Positions 1-8,616 of a stretch of 64,000 nucleotides of DNA are shown piece after piece; the stretch's first letter is position 1; each line of letters starts with the position of its first letter. The DNA comes from Hymenobacter glacieicola (GTDB lineage Bacteria > Bacteroidota > Bacteroidia > Cytophagales > Hymenobacteraceae): NCBI RefSeq assembly GCF_014640315.1, contig NZ_BMGS01000015.1:1-64000 (forward strand), written 5' to 3'. Below the pieces are notes generated by a model. That model did not search any database and was not told the DNA's origin. It saw nothing but the letters and a program-made list of their open reading frames with translations. The translations under genes were made by a program, and so were the position numbers.

Positions 1-202
1 CAACCACTTCGAAACCCAGCTTCAAACAACGTCCCAACTCTGGCCGGCTTAACTAGACCACCTCACTGCCGGGTACGCCCGCAGTAGGCGTACCCGGCAG
101 GGTTCGGGATGTTGGTGCGTAACCCCGCATCTATAACGAAGCAAAAGCAACCTTTTCCTCGTGCTAAGGCTCCTCCTCCCAAACCCTTACTCTTCACGTG
201 CG

Positions 203-637
203 ATGAGAAATCTATTGGTGCCCTTCCTCTCTCTCGTTACCCTCGTTTCTTGCCAAAAAGAAGACTCACCCGAGGTAAATAGTGGTAGTTATCCCCAAAC
301 GTGGCAGTTAGTTAAATCGACGTCGTCTTCGACGAATAAAGTCAAAACAGGCGCCGAGCTTCCCTATCAAGAAACGTACGTCTTTCAAGCCGATAGCACG
401 TTTACCAAAACGCGCCAAACAGGTGGTCAGACAACTCAGGCCAGCGGTACGTTTTCCGTGCGCCCTTACGGTAGTAGGCACTATACCATCCTTACTTACA
501 ATGGGACTACCGACCTGCTGGGCACTTGTTACTCGCGCTTGTTGCGGGAGGACCTCGCCTTTATAGCCGCAGACACGCTTCGGAATACGTGGGAGGCCTG
601 TGATGGACCCCGGCTCGAATACAAGAGAGTGGAATAG
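203..637 (+). CDS. small putative lipoprotein
   Basis: 144-residue protein if translation starts at the ATG at 203. An upstream in-frame start at 161 would add 14 residues before the signal peptide, so 203 is preferred. The N-terminus has a basic residue, a hydrophobic stretch and a lipobox-like LVSC followed by QKED, typical of a Bacteroidota lipoprotein cut before Cys. The mature part is small, Thr/Ser-rich and probably a beta-barrel or sandwich (pattern TYVFQADSTFTKT, GTFSV), as in lipocalin-like lipoproteins. Exact function is unknown. It stands alone, converging on the broken recombinase that ends at 658. Confidence 0.7.
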   Translation: MRNLLVPFLSLVTLVSCQKEDSPEVNSGSYPQTWQLVKSTSSSTNKVKTGAELPYQETYVFQADSTFTKTRQTGGQTTQASGTFSVRPYGSRHYTILTYNGTTDLLGTCYSRLLREDLAFIAADTLRNTWEACDGPRLEYKRVE

Positions 638-657
638 CCTTACCCATGCAGGGGTAG

Positions 658-1207
658 CTAGTGCTTGAGTAGCCGCTTGTAGCGCTTCACCGTGCTCTCA
701 CTAATGCCCGTTACTTCCACAATTTGATGTACGGATAGCCAGCCGCTAACGAAGTCTTTGCCTTAGCTTTTCCCCACCCACGCCCGAGGGTCGGCCCATG
801 TGCTTGCCTTGCAACTTGGCCAGCTCGATATCTGCTTGGCGCCGCTTGCCGTTGCTCTCCCGCTCGAACTCTGCCAGAGCTGCGAAGACCCTGAGCACCA
901 TGCGCCCGGCTGGCGTGTCGGGGTCGATGCCTAGATCAAGCGAGACAAACCCTACCCCCTTCTTGCTGAAGTAAGCCGCCAACCGGATCACGTGGGCCGT
1001 TTTGCGACCGAGGCGTGAGAGGCAGTTGACCGTCACCGTGTCGCCAGCCCGGAGCAAGCCAAGCATCTTCTCGAGTTCAGGCCGGCTCGCGCTGGCTCCC
1101 GAAACTTTTTCTTAGAAGATGCGCTCGGCCCCAGCCGCCGTCAATTCCAGCAGTTGGGTATCGAGGTTCTGATCTTTCACCGAAACCCGGGCGTAACCAA
1201 AATGCAT
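658..1207 (-). pseudogene. broken serine recombinase (resolvase/invertase)
   Basis: The reading starts at the ATG at 1207 (MHFGYARVSVKDQNL, with the catalytic Ser in the ARVS motif) and is interrupted by an in-frame TAA at 1112-1114 where the family has IF-x-EKVSG. It continues as the catalytic domain (DTVTVNCLSRLGRK, then EFERE) down to a TAG near 746. The C-terminal helix-turn-helix (VHQIVEVTGISESTVKRYKR) lies in another frame and ends at 658. The span of 550 nt is one base more than 183 codons, so one stop and one single-base frameshift explain it. It would have been a resolvase of about 182 residues. It is one of four serine-recombinase loci in the window. Confidence 0.85.
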
Positions 1208-1507
1208 AAGGCAGGTCAAAAAGGTTGGGCCAGAAAGTTGCCGCCTTCTTTGTACGTGGACCTACTTTTTGGTCCCAACTTTTGCCTAGGACTAGGCCTC
1301 CAGCTCACCGCGTACCGAGGGAACAGTTTGATACACCTTTATGGCCTACCTCCTCGGCTCACTCTTACCTTAACTAATGTAGCAGTGCGGAAGGCACTCA
1401 TGACCGCTACAGCGAAAGTCCCTATATTACTGTCCAGCAAATGAGCAACGCTGGCACTACTATTTTCTGCTCCCTATTTCCCCTTATTATATCTTCTCCC
1501 TTGGTCT

Positions 1508-2212
1508 ATGCTCGCCTTCTATTGGACAAGCTTGTTACTTCTTCCCTTACCAGTGTTCAGCCAGTCGCAGCCGGGAAAGCCTGAAAAGACTGTCTACGTG
1601 GGCTTGGAGGCAGGCTATCATGCGTACCGCTCGGGCTTTAACTGGATGGGGCAAGGGGTAGCCCCCACGGTGACCGTAGGGACTACTCTACAACCTGGCC
1701 TGAGTCTGCAACTCGGTCTTAGCACATCCCAGCGCCGCTCTGAGCACCGGGAACAATGGGTAGATCGGGCTTCTTATCCCCAACCGTTCCCCATCTACGC
1801 CCACTATCAAACCCGGCTGCGGACCGTGCAGCTGCCGATATTGCTGCGCGCCGATGTAGGCCGACCGGCCCTAGGACGCCTTCAGGCACAAGGGGGCGTG
1901 GGAATCACGCTGATGGTTGATATGCAGACAAACAAGTCTACCTTGGCCGACAGCACTTGTACCATCTACTTCTCCGACACGGACCAGTACCGAAGCTTTG
2001 GCCTGGGCCTAACTGGGGGAGCCGGGCTGTGCTATGCGGTAGGCGCGCACATAGACCTGACAGCGCAGACACTGGTGACATTGCCCCTACGCTCGCTAGG
2101 GTATGGCCTCAGCAGCGTGGGGATGACCAGCATGGTGTCCATTGGCACACGTTATTATTTTAAAGCGCGCCTGCAATCTGAAACAATTGGGAGTGTTAAG
2201 CCAAGCAGATAG
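1508..2212 (+). CDS. outer-membrane beta-barrel protein, PorT-like
   Basis: 234 residues. An N-terminal signal peptide (about residues 1-18, hydrophobic run then VFSQSQ) is followed by alternating hydrophobic and polar strands with many Gly and aromatic residues (YVGLEAGYHAYRSG, SLQLGLSTSQRRS, YRSFGLGLTGGAGLCYAVG). It ends in a strand-like TSMVSIGTRYYF. This is the usual look of the outer membrane beta-barrel family (OMP_b-brl / PorT-like) common in Bacteroidota. It would sit in the outer membrane; substrate unknown. Not obviously in an operon. Confidence 0.6.
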   Translation: MLAFYWTSLLLLPLPVFSQSQPGKPEKTVYVGLEAGYHAYRSGFNWMGQGVAPTVTVGTTLQPGLSLQLGLSTSQRRSEHREQWVDRASYPQPFPIYAHYQTRLRTVQLPILLRADVGRPALGRLQAQGGVGITLMVDMQTNKSTLADSTCTIYFSDTDQYRSFGLGLTGGAGLCYAVGAHIDLTAQTLVTLPLRSLGYGLSSVGMTSMVSIGTRYYFKARLQSETIGSVKPSR

Positions 2213-2485
2213 GGGATAATAAGAAAAGAAACGGTTTGTTAACCCTGGTGAGCCCTTGAGCACCATCCAAAAAGATCTCGTAAAAACGCCTTTTCTGGGC
2301 CATCACCGTAGGCAGAATATGTAGCCAAAAACCGAACTCATCCTGGACACTTCCTTCTACAGAACTGATCAGTTAAGACGGGCTTATTGGGCTGGTTTTC
2401 CTGATTTCGTTCCCACTTTCCAGGCTATCGTTTCACCAATCATGGCTTCCAAGCGCGTTGCGGGGGAATGCTAAATCGAACGTTA

Positions 2486-2650
2486 CTACATGGAGAAGGG
2501 CGAAAATCCTTTCTCCCGTTTCACTTTCAACAATACCTGCAGCCGGTGCGCTTCGCGGTTGCCCTTTTTGGTAATTAACGTGTAGTCCAGCGTCACCGAA
2601 ATATGGTTGGTGGAATCGGCTAAGGGAATACAGTAAGGATGTACGCTTCC
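2486..2650 (-). pseudogene. short gene remnant, unknown family
   Basis: The stretch 2213-2711 has no intact gene. On the minus strand a frame open from 2650 to a TAG at 2486-2488 reads like the end of a real protein (SVHPYCIPLADSTNHISVTL then LITKKGNREAHRLQVLLKVK) but has no start codon and is closed upstream by a TAG. It may be the tail of a gene cut by the rearrangements that brought in the adjacent IS3-family element. Family not recognised. Confidence 0.3.
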
Positions 2651-2711
2651 CTAGATAGCGGGCCAGTTGGCAGTAGAGAAAGTCGTATTTTCACCACCTG
2701 ACGACTGACCA

Positions 2712-2975
2712 ATGAAAAAAGGACGATTCAGCGAAGCCCAAATCGTAGCGATTCTGCAACAGCAAGCCAGCGGGCAGACCGTAGCCCAAATTGTGCGCGA
2801 GCCCGGCTTGAGCGAGGCCACGTTTTATGCCTGGAAAAGCAAATACGCCGGGACCAGCGTGGCCGAGCTAACCCGGCTCAAGCACTTGGAAGAGGAGAAT
2901 AAACGGCTGAAACAGATGTTCGCCGATTTGAGCCTAGAAAATCAGGCTATTAAGGAGATCCTGCGAAAAAAGTAA
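2712..2975 (+). CDS. IS3-family transposase OrfA (HTH)
   Basis: 87 residues. The N-terminal helix-turn-helix of the HTH_Tnp_1 type (MKKGRFSEAQIVAILQQ, LSEATFYAWKSKY) binds the IS ends. A C-terminal Leu-zipper-like coiled coil (LKHLEEENKRLKQMFADLSL) probably mediates oligomerisation. The length is normal for OrfA of the family. It ends where OrfB begins in another frame, as expected for programmed -1 frameshifting. Intact in itself, but its partner OrfB is broken. Confidence 0.85.
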   Translation: MKKGRFSEAQIVAILQQQASGQTVAQIVREPGLSEATFYAWKSKYAGTSVAELTRLKHLEEENKRLKQMFADLSLENQAIKEILRKK

Positions 2976-2990
2976 GTAGCCCTGCGGCGC

Positions 2991-3785
2991 GGCGCCAGGC
3001 AGCGCAGGGCTTAGTGAGTAAAGGCTGGAGCCAGCGGCGCGCGTGCCTTGGTCGGACTCGCGCGTAGCAGCTACCACCTGCTGGTACCGGGGCGCAACGA
3101 CGAGCCGGTGCAGCACGCCTTGCGGGCCTTGACGGGACATTACCCCGGCTGGGGCTTCTGGGAGCTACATCACCGCTTGCGCAAGAATGGGCTGCTAATC
3201 AATCACAAACGCACCCTGCGCATTTACCGCGAGCTGGCACTCAACCTGCCTCGGCGCTTGAAAAAGCGCGTGCCTGCCCGCGTGAAACTGCCTTTGACCG
3301 TGCCAGCAGCGGCTAACGTATGTTGGTAGCTCGACTTTACCAGCGATGTGCTCACGGATGGCCGTCGCTTTCGGACGCTGAATGTGCTCGACGATTATAA
3401 CCGCCAACTGCTCGGCGTCGAAATCGACTTCTCCTTACCAGCTACCCGCGTGGTGCACGTGCTGACGCGCTTGGTCGAGTGTCATGGCCCACCCACGCAG
3501 CTGCGCACGGATAACGGGCCCGAGTTTATCAGTGCCCGCCTGAGCGACTGGTGCGAGCAGCAGGGTATTGCGCTGCACTGGATTCAGCCGGGCAAGCCGA
3601 CCCAAAATGCGTATATCGAGCGCTTCAACGGCTCGTTTCGGCGCGAGCTGCTCGACGCTCATCTGTTTCGCTCACTGGCCCACGTGCGCCAGCTGGTGGA
3701 CGAGTGGATGCATGACTACAACACGCAGCGGCCGCACCAGGCCTTAAATTTTATGACCCCACTCGAATTTAAACAAGCGGCTTAA
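2991..3785 (+). pseudogene. IS3-family transposase OrfB, frameshifted with internal stop
   Basis: The catalytic DDE integrase (rve) half of an IS3-family transposase. The N-terminal frame (GLVSKGWSQRRACL) must shift near 3044 to continue as VGLARSSYHLL. A TAG at 3327-3329 interrupts ANVCW-x-LDFTSDVLTDGRR, where relatives usually have Ser. The DDE residues are recognisable: Asp in LDFTSD, Asp in RTDNGPEF, Glu in NAYIERFNG. The C-terminus (YNTQRPHQALNFMTPLEF) is intact. With two lesions it is unlikely to make an active enzyme. Confidence 0.85.
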
Positions 3786-3803
3786 CCTCTACCAATCACT
3801 GGC

Positions 3804-4166
3804 TTGCCGAACGGGGAAGCGTACATTTATGCCCTGAATGGCGGCGCATTTGGCCAAGAGTCCTTGGGCAAGATTTTCTATTTCGCTCCGGACAATTTGC
3901 ACTGGGAGGCCACGAATAAAACCTACTCGGAATTTCTGCTTTTTTGCTTCTCCGGAGACCTAAAGGCGTATTACCGCAACCTTCGCTGGAAAGGATGGGA
4001 GCAAGAAGTTGGTGCCCTGACGGGCACGCAAGGGTTAGCCTGCTATCCATGCTTGTTCACGAAAGCGGGCAAGAACGTGGCCAAGGATAAACGAGGGGTG
4101 GTGCCTATTCAGGAGTTATGGGTATTTGGGCAGGATATGCAACGTCAACTGGACGGCCCACGATAA
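3804..4166 (+). pseudogene. DUF2625 protein, C-terminal fragment
   Basis: About 120 residues matching the C-terminal half of DUF2625 proteins (uncharacterised cytosolic proteins of about 200-230 residues) by the pattern ALNGGAFG, IFYFAPDNLHWE, YSEFL, LRWKGWEQEV and a C-terminal QELW segment. The N-terminal half is absent: the frame has only a TTG near the edge of the IS3-family element and no plausible N-terminus. It therefore looks like a gene cut by the upstream insertion. Its stop at 4166 lies five bases from a MITE-like element. Confidence 0.6.
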
Positions 4167-4171
4167 CTACC

Positions 4172-4315
4172 GTGGCTGTTGCAGAACTTAGCTGAGGCTC
4201 TACAAAGCTGCCCGAGCCGCAAAGAAGCTGAAAACGCTTGGAAAGCGCCACTTTGGCCGCTGCTAGCGCGGGAAACCATATTGTGAGGCCTAATGGAGCG
4301 GTCCGCAACAGCCAC
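4172..4315. mobile_element. MITE-like element A, 16-bp terminal inverted repeats
   Basis: 144-bp non-coding element bounded by GTGGCTGTTGCAGAAC at 4172-4187 and its inverted copy at 4300-4315 (14 of 16 match). The same termini bound a second element at 11916-12065, with a different interior. The termini resemble those of IS5-type elements, so both could be non-autonomous derivatives moved by such a transposase. No target duplication is visible. The rest of the gap to 4578 contains no gene that I can support. Confidence 0.55.
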
Positions 4316-4578
4316 GAGCTTTTGAATAACCAAAACTCATCCAAGGCACTGCCTTATCTCTATACCCCTTCGCGCCTGAACTCCAATTGGGCACGGCGCT
4401 GTCCCTACCGATCAGCCCCGCTACACCTCATCGGCGCAGGCCATCGCGTCCGAACGTGTGCAGCAGGGGCTATTGTCACCTTGGATTACACCCCACTGGA
4501 GCTAGCAGGAGTTTGTCGGGACCATGCGCAGTGCTGCCGGATCGTCGGGCCTACCATCGAACCTTGCTTGCTGCCAAC

Positions 4579-6840
4579 TCACCGATTAATCATGAGCTTG
4601 GTGCGGGTGGTCTGCAGGGCGGTCTCCAGCTGCAGGTGGTAGAGGCCGGAGGGGAGCGGCAACTCCAGCGCTTGCCCCAGGGCCGGCCCCGTCAGCGCCT
4701 GCTCCCAGACGAGTTGCCCCTGCAGGTTCCACACGCGCACCATCCCACCCGGCCCCGGGCGGGCACTCAGGCCCAGGTAAACCGAGCCGGACGAGGGGTT
4801 GGGAAAAGGCCGCAACGCCTGCACGCAGCGCTGAACGCGAATGGAGTCACCGGTCGACAGGGCCGCGCAGCCGCTCGCATCAGTCAAGGACAGAACCCGG
4901 CTGACCCCCGTTGAATCGGTCGTGAAGGAAAACGGCGACGTCGCGACGCTGAGTTGCTTCACGCCTTCCCCGGTCTCGTAACGTAACTGCCAGGGGGCGG
5001 CCCCAGTCAGGGCCACGGCCATGCGGGCGGGACCGTCGCAAATGATAGAATCACCCGTCAGGGTAGCCGTGGGCCGCGGGTTGACGAGCAACTGCGTCGT
5101 TGCCAGGGGAGCCGCCAGCCCGTCGTCGCTGACGGCCAAGCGCACGGTTTTTGCGCCCGGCGTGGGCCACTGCACCAGGTAAGGCCCCCGGCCGGTGCCG
5201 GACACCACCGTGCCGCCGCCAAAATCCCAGCTAAGCTGGGCCGTGGGCCCCGCGTTGCCGGTGTAGGTGATGCGCACGGGTTCGCCAGCACATGCTATGG
5301 ACTGCGCCGCTGTCAGGGCCGCCGTGAGGGGTATAACGAACGACTGCTCGGGGGCAAAAGCCGACCCCAGAAAGGACGCGTCTATGGCTTGGACGCCCCA
5401 GTAATGGCGGCCCCCGGGCAGCCCCTGCAGCGTGAGGGACCGGGCGGAGCCGGCGTTGCCCATGGCCGCGATGGCCCGGGTGCCGGTGAGCGGATTGGCC
5501 AAAGCGGACAAGTGCGCCTGTTTGTTGGCTTGCTTGCCCACGTAGAGGTTGTAGTTCAGGCCCGGCGTTGGCGTGTGATCGTCTGAGGCGGCCGACCAGG
5601 AAAGCGTCACCGAGGTGCCCGAAACCGCGGCGGCTTGGGTCGCGGCCGGGCGGGCCGGGGGCCGGTTGACGGCGACGGTCTCGTTTCGGTAAATCTTCGT
5701 TACGCCGTTGTACAGGCCCAGCACCAGCAAGTCCAAATCCCCGTCGTTGTCATAGTCGCCCCAGGAAGCGTCGCTGTCCCGAAAGCCGCGCAGGCGGCTC
5801 TGCGCTTCGGTTACTTCCCGAAACGTGCCGTTGCCGTTGTTATGGTAGACGATGCTGCGCGTGCTGCTCACCACCCCACTCAGGAGCAACAGGTCGGATA
5901 GGCCGTCGTTGTCGGCATCGCCCCAAGCCAGTGAACCGTCTTCCACGAACCAGAAAGCGGTTTGTGTGCTGGCCGTAAACGTACCGCGGTTGTTGAGGTA
6001 GAGCACGGAATGGTACTGGTCATTTCCGTTCACCCGGTAATCGCCGGAGACCACCAGATCCGGATCGCCGTCGGCGTCGGCATCGGCCCAGGCCGCGTCG
6101 CCCCGGTGTTGGCCGCGGATGAGCGCGGGGGTGGCATCCACAAACGCATCCCGGCCGTCGTTGCGGTACAGCTTGGCGGCCGACGCGTTCCCCGTCCAGC
6201 CGGAAACGAACAGGTCCAGGTCCCCGTCCTGGTCGTAATCGCTCCACGATACCCGGCCCGTTTGGAACAGAAACTGCAGGTTCAGGTTAGGCACTTCGGT
6301 GAACACCCCGTTACCCGTGTTTTTGAATATGCCCGTTTTGCCATTGCCGGCGAGCGCAACGTCCAGGCGGCCGTCGTTGTTGTAGTCGCCCCATTTCGCT
6401 TCGCCGTGGTACATGGCCGGCAGCTGCGCACTGACCAGCTCTTCAAAACGCCCGCCCCCGACGTTGGTGTAGATGCGGGCAATGGGTCGTTTATCGTTGG
6501 CGGAATTAACCGTCGCCCCGCAAAGGAGCAAGTCCGGGTCCCCGTCGTTGTCGTAATCCCCCCATTCGACCGAGCCCACCCCAACGCCCGCAAACTGGGC
6601 GGTGGGGACGGGGGTAAAGGCGCCCTGGGTGTTCGCGTACAACGCCGTCGTCATCGTGCCGCTCGCGTTGACGCCGCTGATAACAAAGTCCAGGTCGCCG
6701 TCGCCGTCGTAATCGCCCCAAGCATTGGCGCCCACCCACAGGTTCTCTATGGAACTGGGGGTAACGTCCGTGAATGTCTGGGCCTGGGCCTGCGAAAATG
6801 AGTAAAGGCTGAGCAGGGCAGTGGTAACGAGTGATTTCAT
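4579..6840 (-). CDS. FG-GAP/VCBS repeat protein with T9SS sorting domain
   Basis: 753 residues from the ATG at 6840, chosen because it begins the signal peptide (MKSLVTTALLSLYSFSQAQA); the longer frame to 6906 adds implausible sequence. Residues about 25-390 hold seven FG-GAP-type units with calcium-binding loops such as DYDGDGDLDF, DYDNDGDPDL and DADADGDPDL, predicting a beta-propeller. Then follow a fibronectin-III-like stretch, a PKD-like domain and a Por secretion C-terminal sorting domain (PFPNPSSGSVYL to TKLMINR). It is exported by Sec and then by the type IX system and held at or released from the cell surface. Likely binding role; ligand unknown. A 279-codon frame on the opposite strand is a shadow of the repeats. 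Confidence 0.9.
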   Translation of the reverse strand: MKSLVTTALLSLYSFSQAQAQTFTDVTPSSIENLWVGANAWGDYDGDGDLDFVISGVNASGTMTTALYANTQGAFTPVPTAQFAGVGVGSVEWGDYDNDGDPDLLLCGATVNSANDKRPIARIYTNVGGGRFEELVSAQLPAMYHGEAKWGDYNNDGRLDVALAGNGKTGIFKNTGNGVFTEVPNLNLQFLFQTGRVSWSDYDQDGDLDLFVSGWTGNASAAKLYRNDGRDAFVDATPALIRGQHRGDAAWADADADGDPDLVVSGDYRVNGNDQYHSVLYLNNRGTFTASTQTAFWFVEDGSLAWGDADNDGLSDLLLLSGVVSSTRSIVYHNNGNGTFREVTEAQSRLRGFRDSDASWGDYDNDGDLDLLVLGLYNGVTKIYRNETVAVNRPPARPAATQAAAVSGTSVTLSWSAASDDHTPTPGLNYNLYVGKQANKQAHLSALANPLTGTRAIAAMGNAGSARSLTLQGLPGGRHYWGVQAIDASFLGSAFAPEQSFVIPLTAALTAAQSIACAGEPVRITYTGNAGPTAQLSWDFGGGTVVSGTGRGPYLVQWPTPGAKTVRLAVSDDGLAAPLATTQLLVNPRPTATLTGDSIICDGPARMAVALTGAAPWQLRYETGEGVKQLSVATSPFSFTTDSTGVSRVLSLTDASGCAALSTGDSIRVQRCVQALRPFPNPSSGSVYLGLSARPGPGGMVRVWNLQGQLVWEQALTGPALGQALELPLPSGLYHLQLETALQTTRTKLMINR

Positions 6841-6992
6841 GCAAAAAAGAAAGTGGGCGGGGCGGGAACAACGGCAGGATAAAGTATCGTCATTTTTTCG
6901 AAGCAAGCACTAGACCCACGGCCCAAAAGAGATGCAAGCTGCGCAAAAGCCCCATAGACCAGTATTAACTTGGGTGCTCCCTCCATAGCCCC

Positions 6993-7259
6993 ATGCCCTT
7001 CAAGCTTTCGTTTCCTTGGGGGTGGCTGGCTGCCCCGCTGGCGTACTGCTTGGTCCGCTATGTGGCCAACCCCAACGACCACAGCATTGTCCCCGCTCTG
7101 CTGGGGCTGCTCTTCTCCTTCTTGCAATATGTGGAGCTCCGGGGCGCCGTCGCGCTGGGCAAGAACTGGATAGCTGCTTATCTACGCATTAAGCACGAAG
7201 GGTTCAGAAGCGGTGGCAAGGTAAACGCTCTCTGTTTAGTTGAAGGAGGAATTGACTAA
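6993..7259 (+). CDS. small putative membrane protein
   Basis: 88 residues, starting at the ATG at 6993. The first two thirds are hydrophobic (WGWLAAPLAYCLVRYVAN, IVPALLGLLFSFLQYVEL) and could form two membrane helices; the tail is polar and less convincing. It converges on the next gene, which ends at 7274. No family recognised. It could be a remnant whose C-terminus was changed by a frameshift. Confidence 0.4.
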   Translation: MPFKLSFPWGWLAAPLAYCLVRYVANPNDHSIVPALLGLLFSFLQYVELRGAVALGKNWIAAYLRIKHEGFRSGGKVNALCLVEGGID

Positions 7260-7273
7260 ACAAGAGAAAGGGC

Positions 7274-7777
7274 CTATGCCGCCTTGTAGAAGGCATTTAT
7301 TCTGTCTAAAAGTGGGCTCAAGGGCTTGCGGCCAATCATGATGCTGTAGAATTGATTGTTAACGGAGCACTCTATTACTTGTCCGTCTATAATCTTTAGT
7401 AGATACGGAAAGCCTTTGCGCTCTTTTACCTCCCCCAGCATCTTTGCCAAGTATTTACCATCAGGGCCAGCGTCCACTTCGCGCCGCTCAACGAAAACAA
7501 CCTGGACAGATGGGGATAACGCCGGCAGCAAAACTTCGCGGATATACGCAAGACTGCTTTTGCGATTATTGTAATAAAAGAAACAGGTGCCGTTCATTCT
7601 AGCCAGATACGCGGTGTAGTTTTTCTGAAACTTTTTATCGCTTATATGGGCATAAATAAAGAGGAATGGAAAAGTCGGTATTGCCAGAATAAGAAACACA
7701 AAAAATAGCGGCAACAGCCATAGTAGCTCCGCATTATCAGCTATTTTCTGCCGTAGATTTTTTAGGATTTGAAGCAT
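7274..7777 (-). CDS. hypothetical protein with N-terminal membrane segments
   Basis: 167 residues. The N-terminus has a short amphipathic stretch then a long hydrophobic segment (LLWLLPLFFVFLILAIPTFPFLFIYA, about residues 18-44) that would span the membrane once or twice. The remaining 120 residues are soluble, with mixed alpha/beta character (VQVVFVERREVDAG, PYLLKIIDGQVIEC). Codon use is less GC-rich than that of the neighbouring secreted proteins. No family recognised. It is a single gene between convergent and unlinked neighbours. Confidence 0.6.
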   Translation of the reverse strand: MLQILKNLRQKIADNAELLWLLPLFFVFLILAIPTFPFLFIYAHISDKKFQKNYTAYLARMNGTCFFYYNNRKSSLAYIREVLLPALSPSVQVVFVERREVDAGPDGKYLAKMLGEVKERKGFPYLLKIIDGQVIECSVNNQFYSIMIGRKPLSPLLDRINAFYKAA

Positions 7778-8335
7778 GGAGAGTGGCTATAATCTCATTG
7801 GTATCTAATCAGAATGTCAAGAGTACACAGAAACAGTCCGTTCCTAAATCGATCACGACCGTAGATTGTCTGCTTCAAGGTACAGTGGTTAAGTAGTAGG
7901 TAGTACCCTTTTACTTGAGGACGATTAGAAAAGGGCCACGCAGTCCTTATTACAAACCTGAACGTTCCTCCTTAGCATGTAACCAGCCCGGCGGTGCTTG
8001 ATTAGCGGGGCAATGCACTCCGTGCTATATGCTCTGCTCTGGGAGTGGGACCTTCTGGAACGGGCACCGACGATACCGGTACCAACGCGTTGCCGCTACC
8101 GGCCCGTTATCGGTATCAGTAGCGGCACCATTAACGACCGGTACCGGTACCGTTAACGGCGTGCACCACGACCAACTGACTCAATGCTGCTACTTGCTTA
8201 CCAGGGAATAGGTTATTCCCACCGTTCGCTTTCTTATTCCCAGGGCCTGTTTACTGCCCGAAAGCACGAACCAGGGGAGCTTGCAGGCAATGTCTCCCTC
8301 GCCTCGGCCTCGCGGTACGAGCTGGCTCCCCGGAT
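7778..8335. other. gene-free stretch with GGTACC-type short palindromes
   Basis: I see no supportable gene from 7778 to 8616. Around 8065-8160 there are repeated short palindromes built on ACCGGTACC and CCGGTACCG. A 28-base segment at 7962-7989 recurs with 25 of 28 matches at 21851-21878, and in both places is followed within about 100 bases by a second shared block (GGAACGGGCACC versus GGAGCGGGCACC). This suggests a dispersed intergenic repeat family. Confidence 0.45.
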
Positions 8336-8401
8336 GCACCGGATCCCACTCCTACTACCGGTGCCGTTATCGGTCCCGGTAGTAGGAGTGGGATCCGGTG
8401 C
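8336..8401. repeat. perfect 26-bp inverted repeat (large hairpin)
   Basis: Left arm 8336-8361 (starts GCACCGGATCCCACTCC) and right arm 8376-8401 are exactly complementary over 26 bases, separated by a 14-base loop. No U-rich tail follows, so it is not a standard intrinsic terminator. It lies in a gene-free region and could be a REP-like element, a recombination site or a cruciform. Confidence 0.85.
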
Positions 8402-8616
8402 CCCTAGCCGTGCCGATACCGGTAGCTTATCTTAGCTTATTCGTTTTTACTAGAAAAGGTCGCATCCCACAGGACGGCTCATGACCGCTCATGACCGCAT
8501 GCTTGGACAAGACCATGAGAACTCTGCTCGCGCAGCCGGTACTGGCTCCGGCCATGAAGCGGCGACCAGTACCTAGTGACGGGCCTTTCCTCCCTGCTGT
8601 TTCCGGCCGGTTCGCC

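Larger units (their letters stand above)
2712..3785 (+). mobile_element. IS3-family insertion sequence remnant
   Basis: OrfA and OrfB of an IS3-family element (closest in style to the IS407/IS51-like groups) lie in order with the usual frame change between them. OrfB has an extra frameshift and an internal stop, so the element is probably dead. I could not find convincing terminal inverted repeats or a target duplication on either side. The element abuts a DUF2625 coding fragment that begins only about 20 bases after OrfB, which suggests it truncated that gene. Confidence 0.7.

Noticed and set aside
5962..6801. 279-codon open frame on the plus strand
   Set aside because: It lies antisense to the FG-GAP gene and its valine-rich, repetitive product (VVVVIAPxx) mirrors the DxDGDxD repeats; a shadow.
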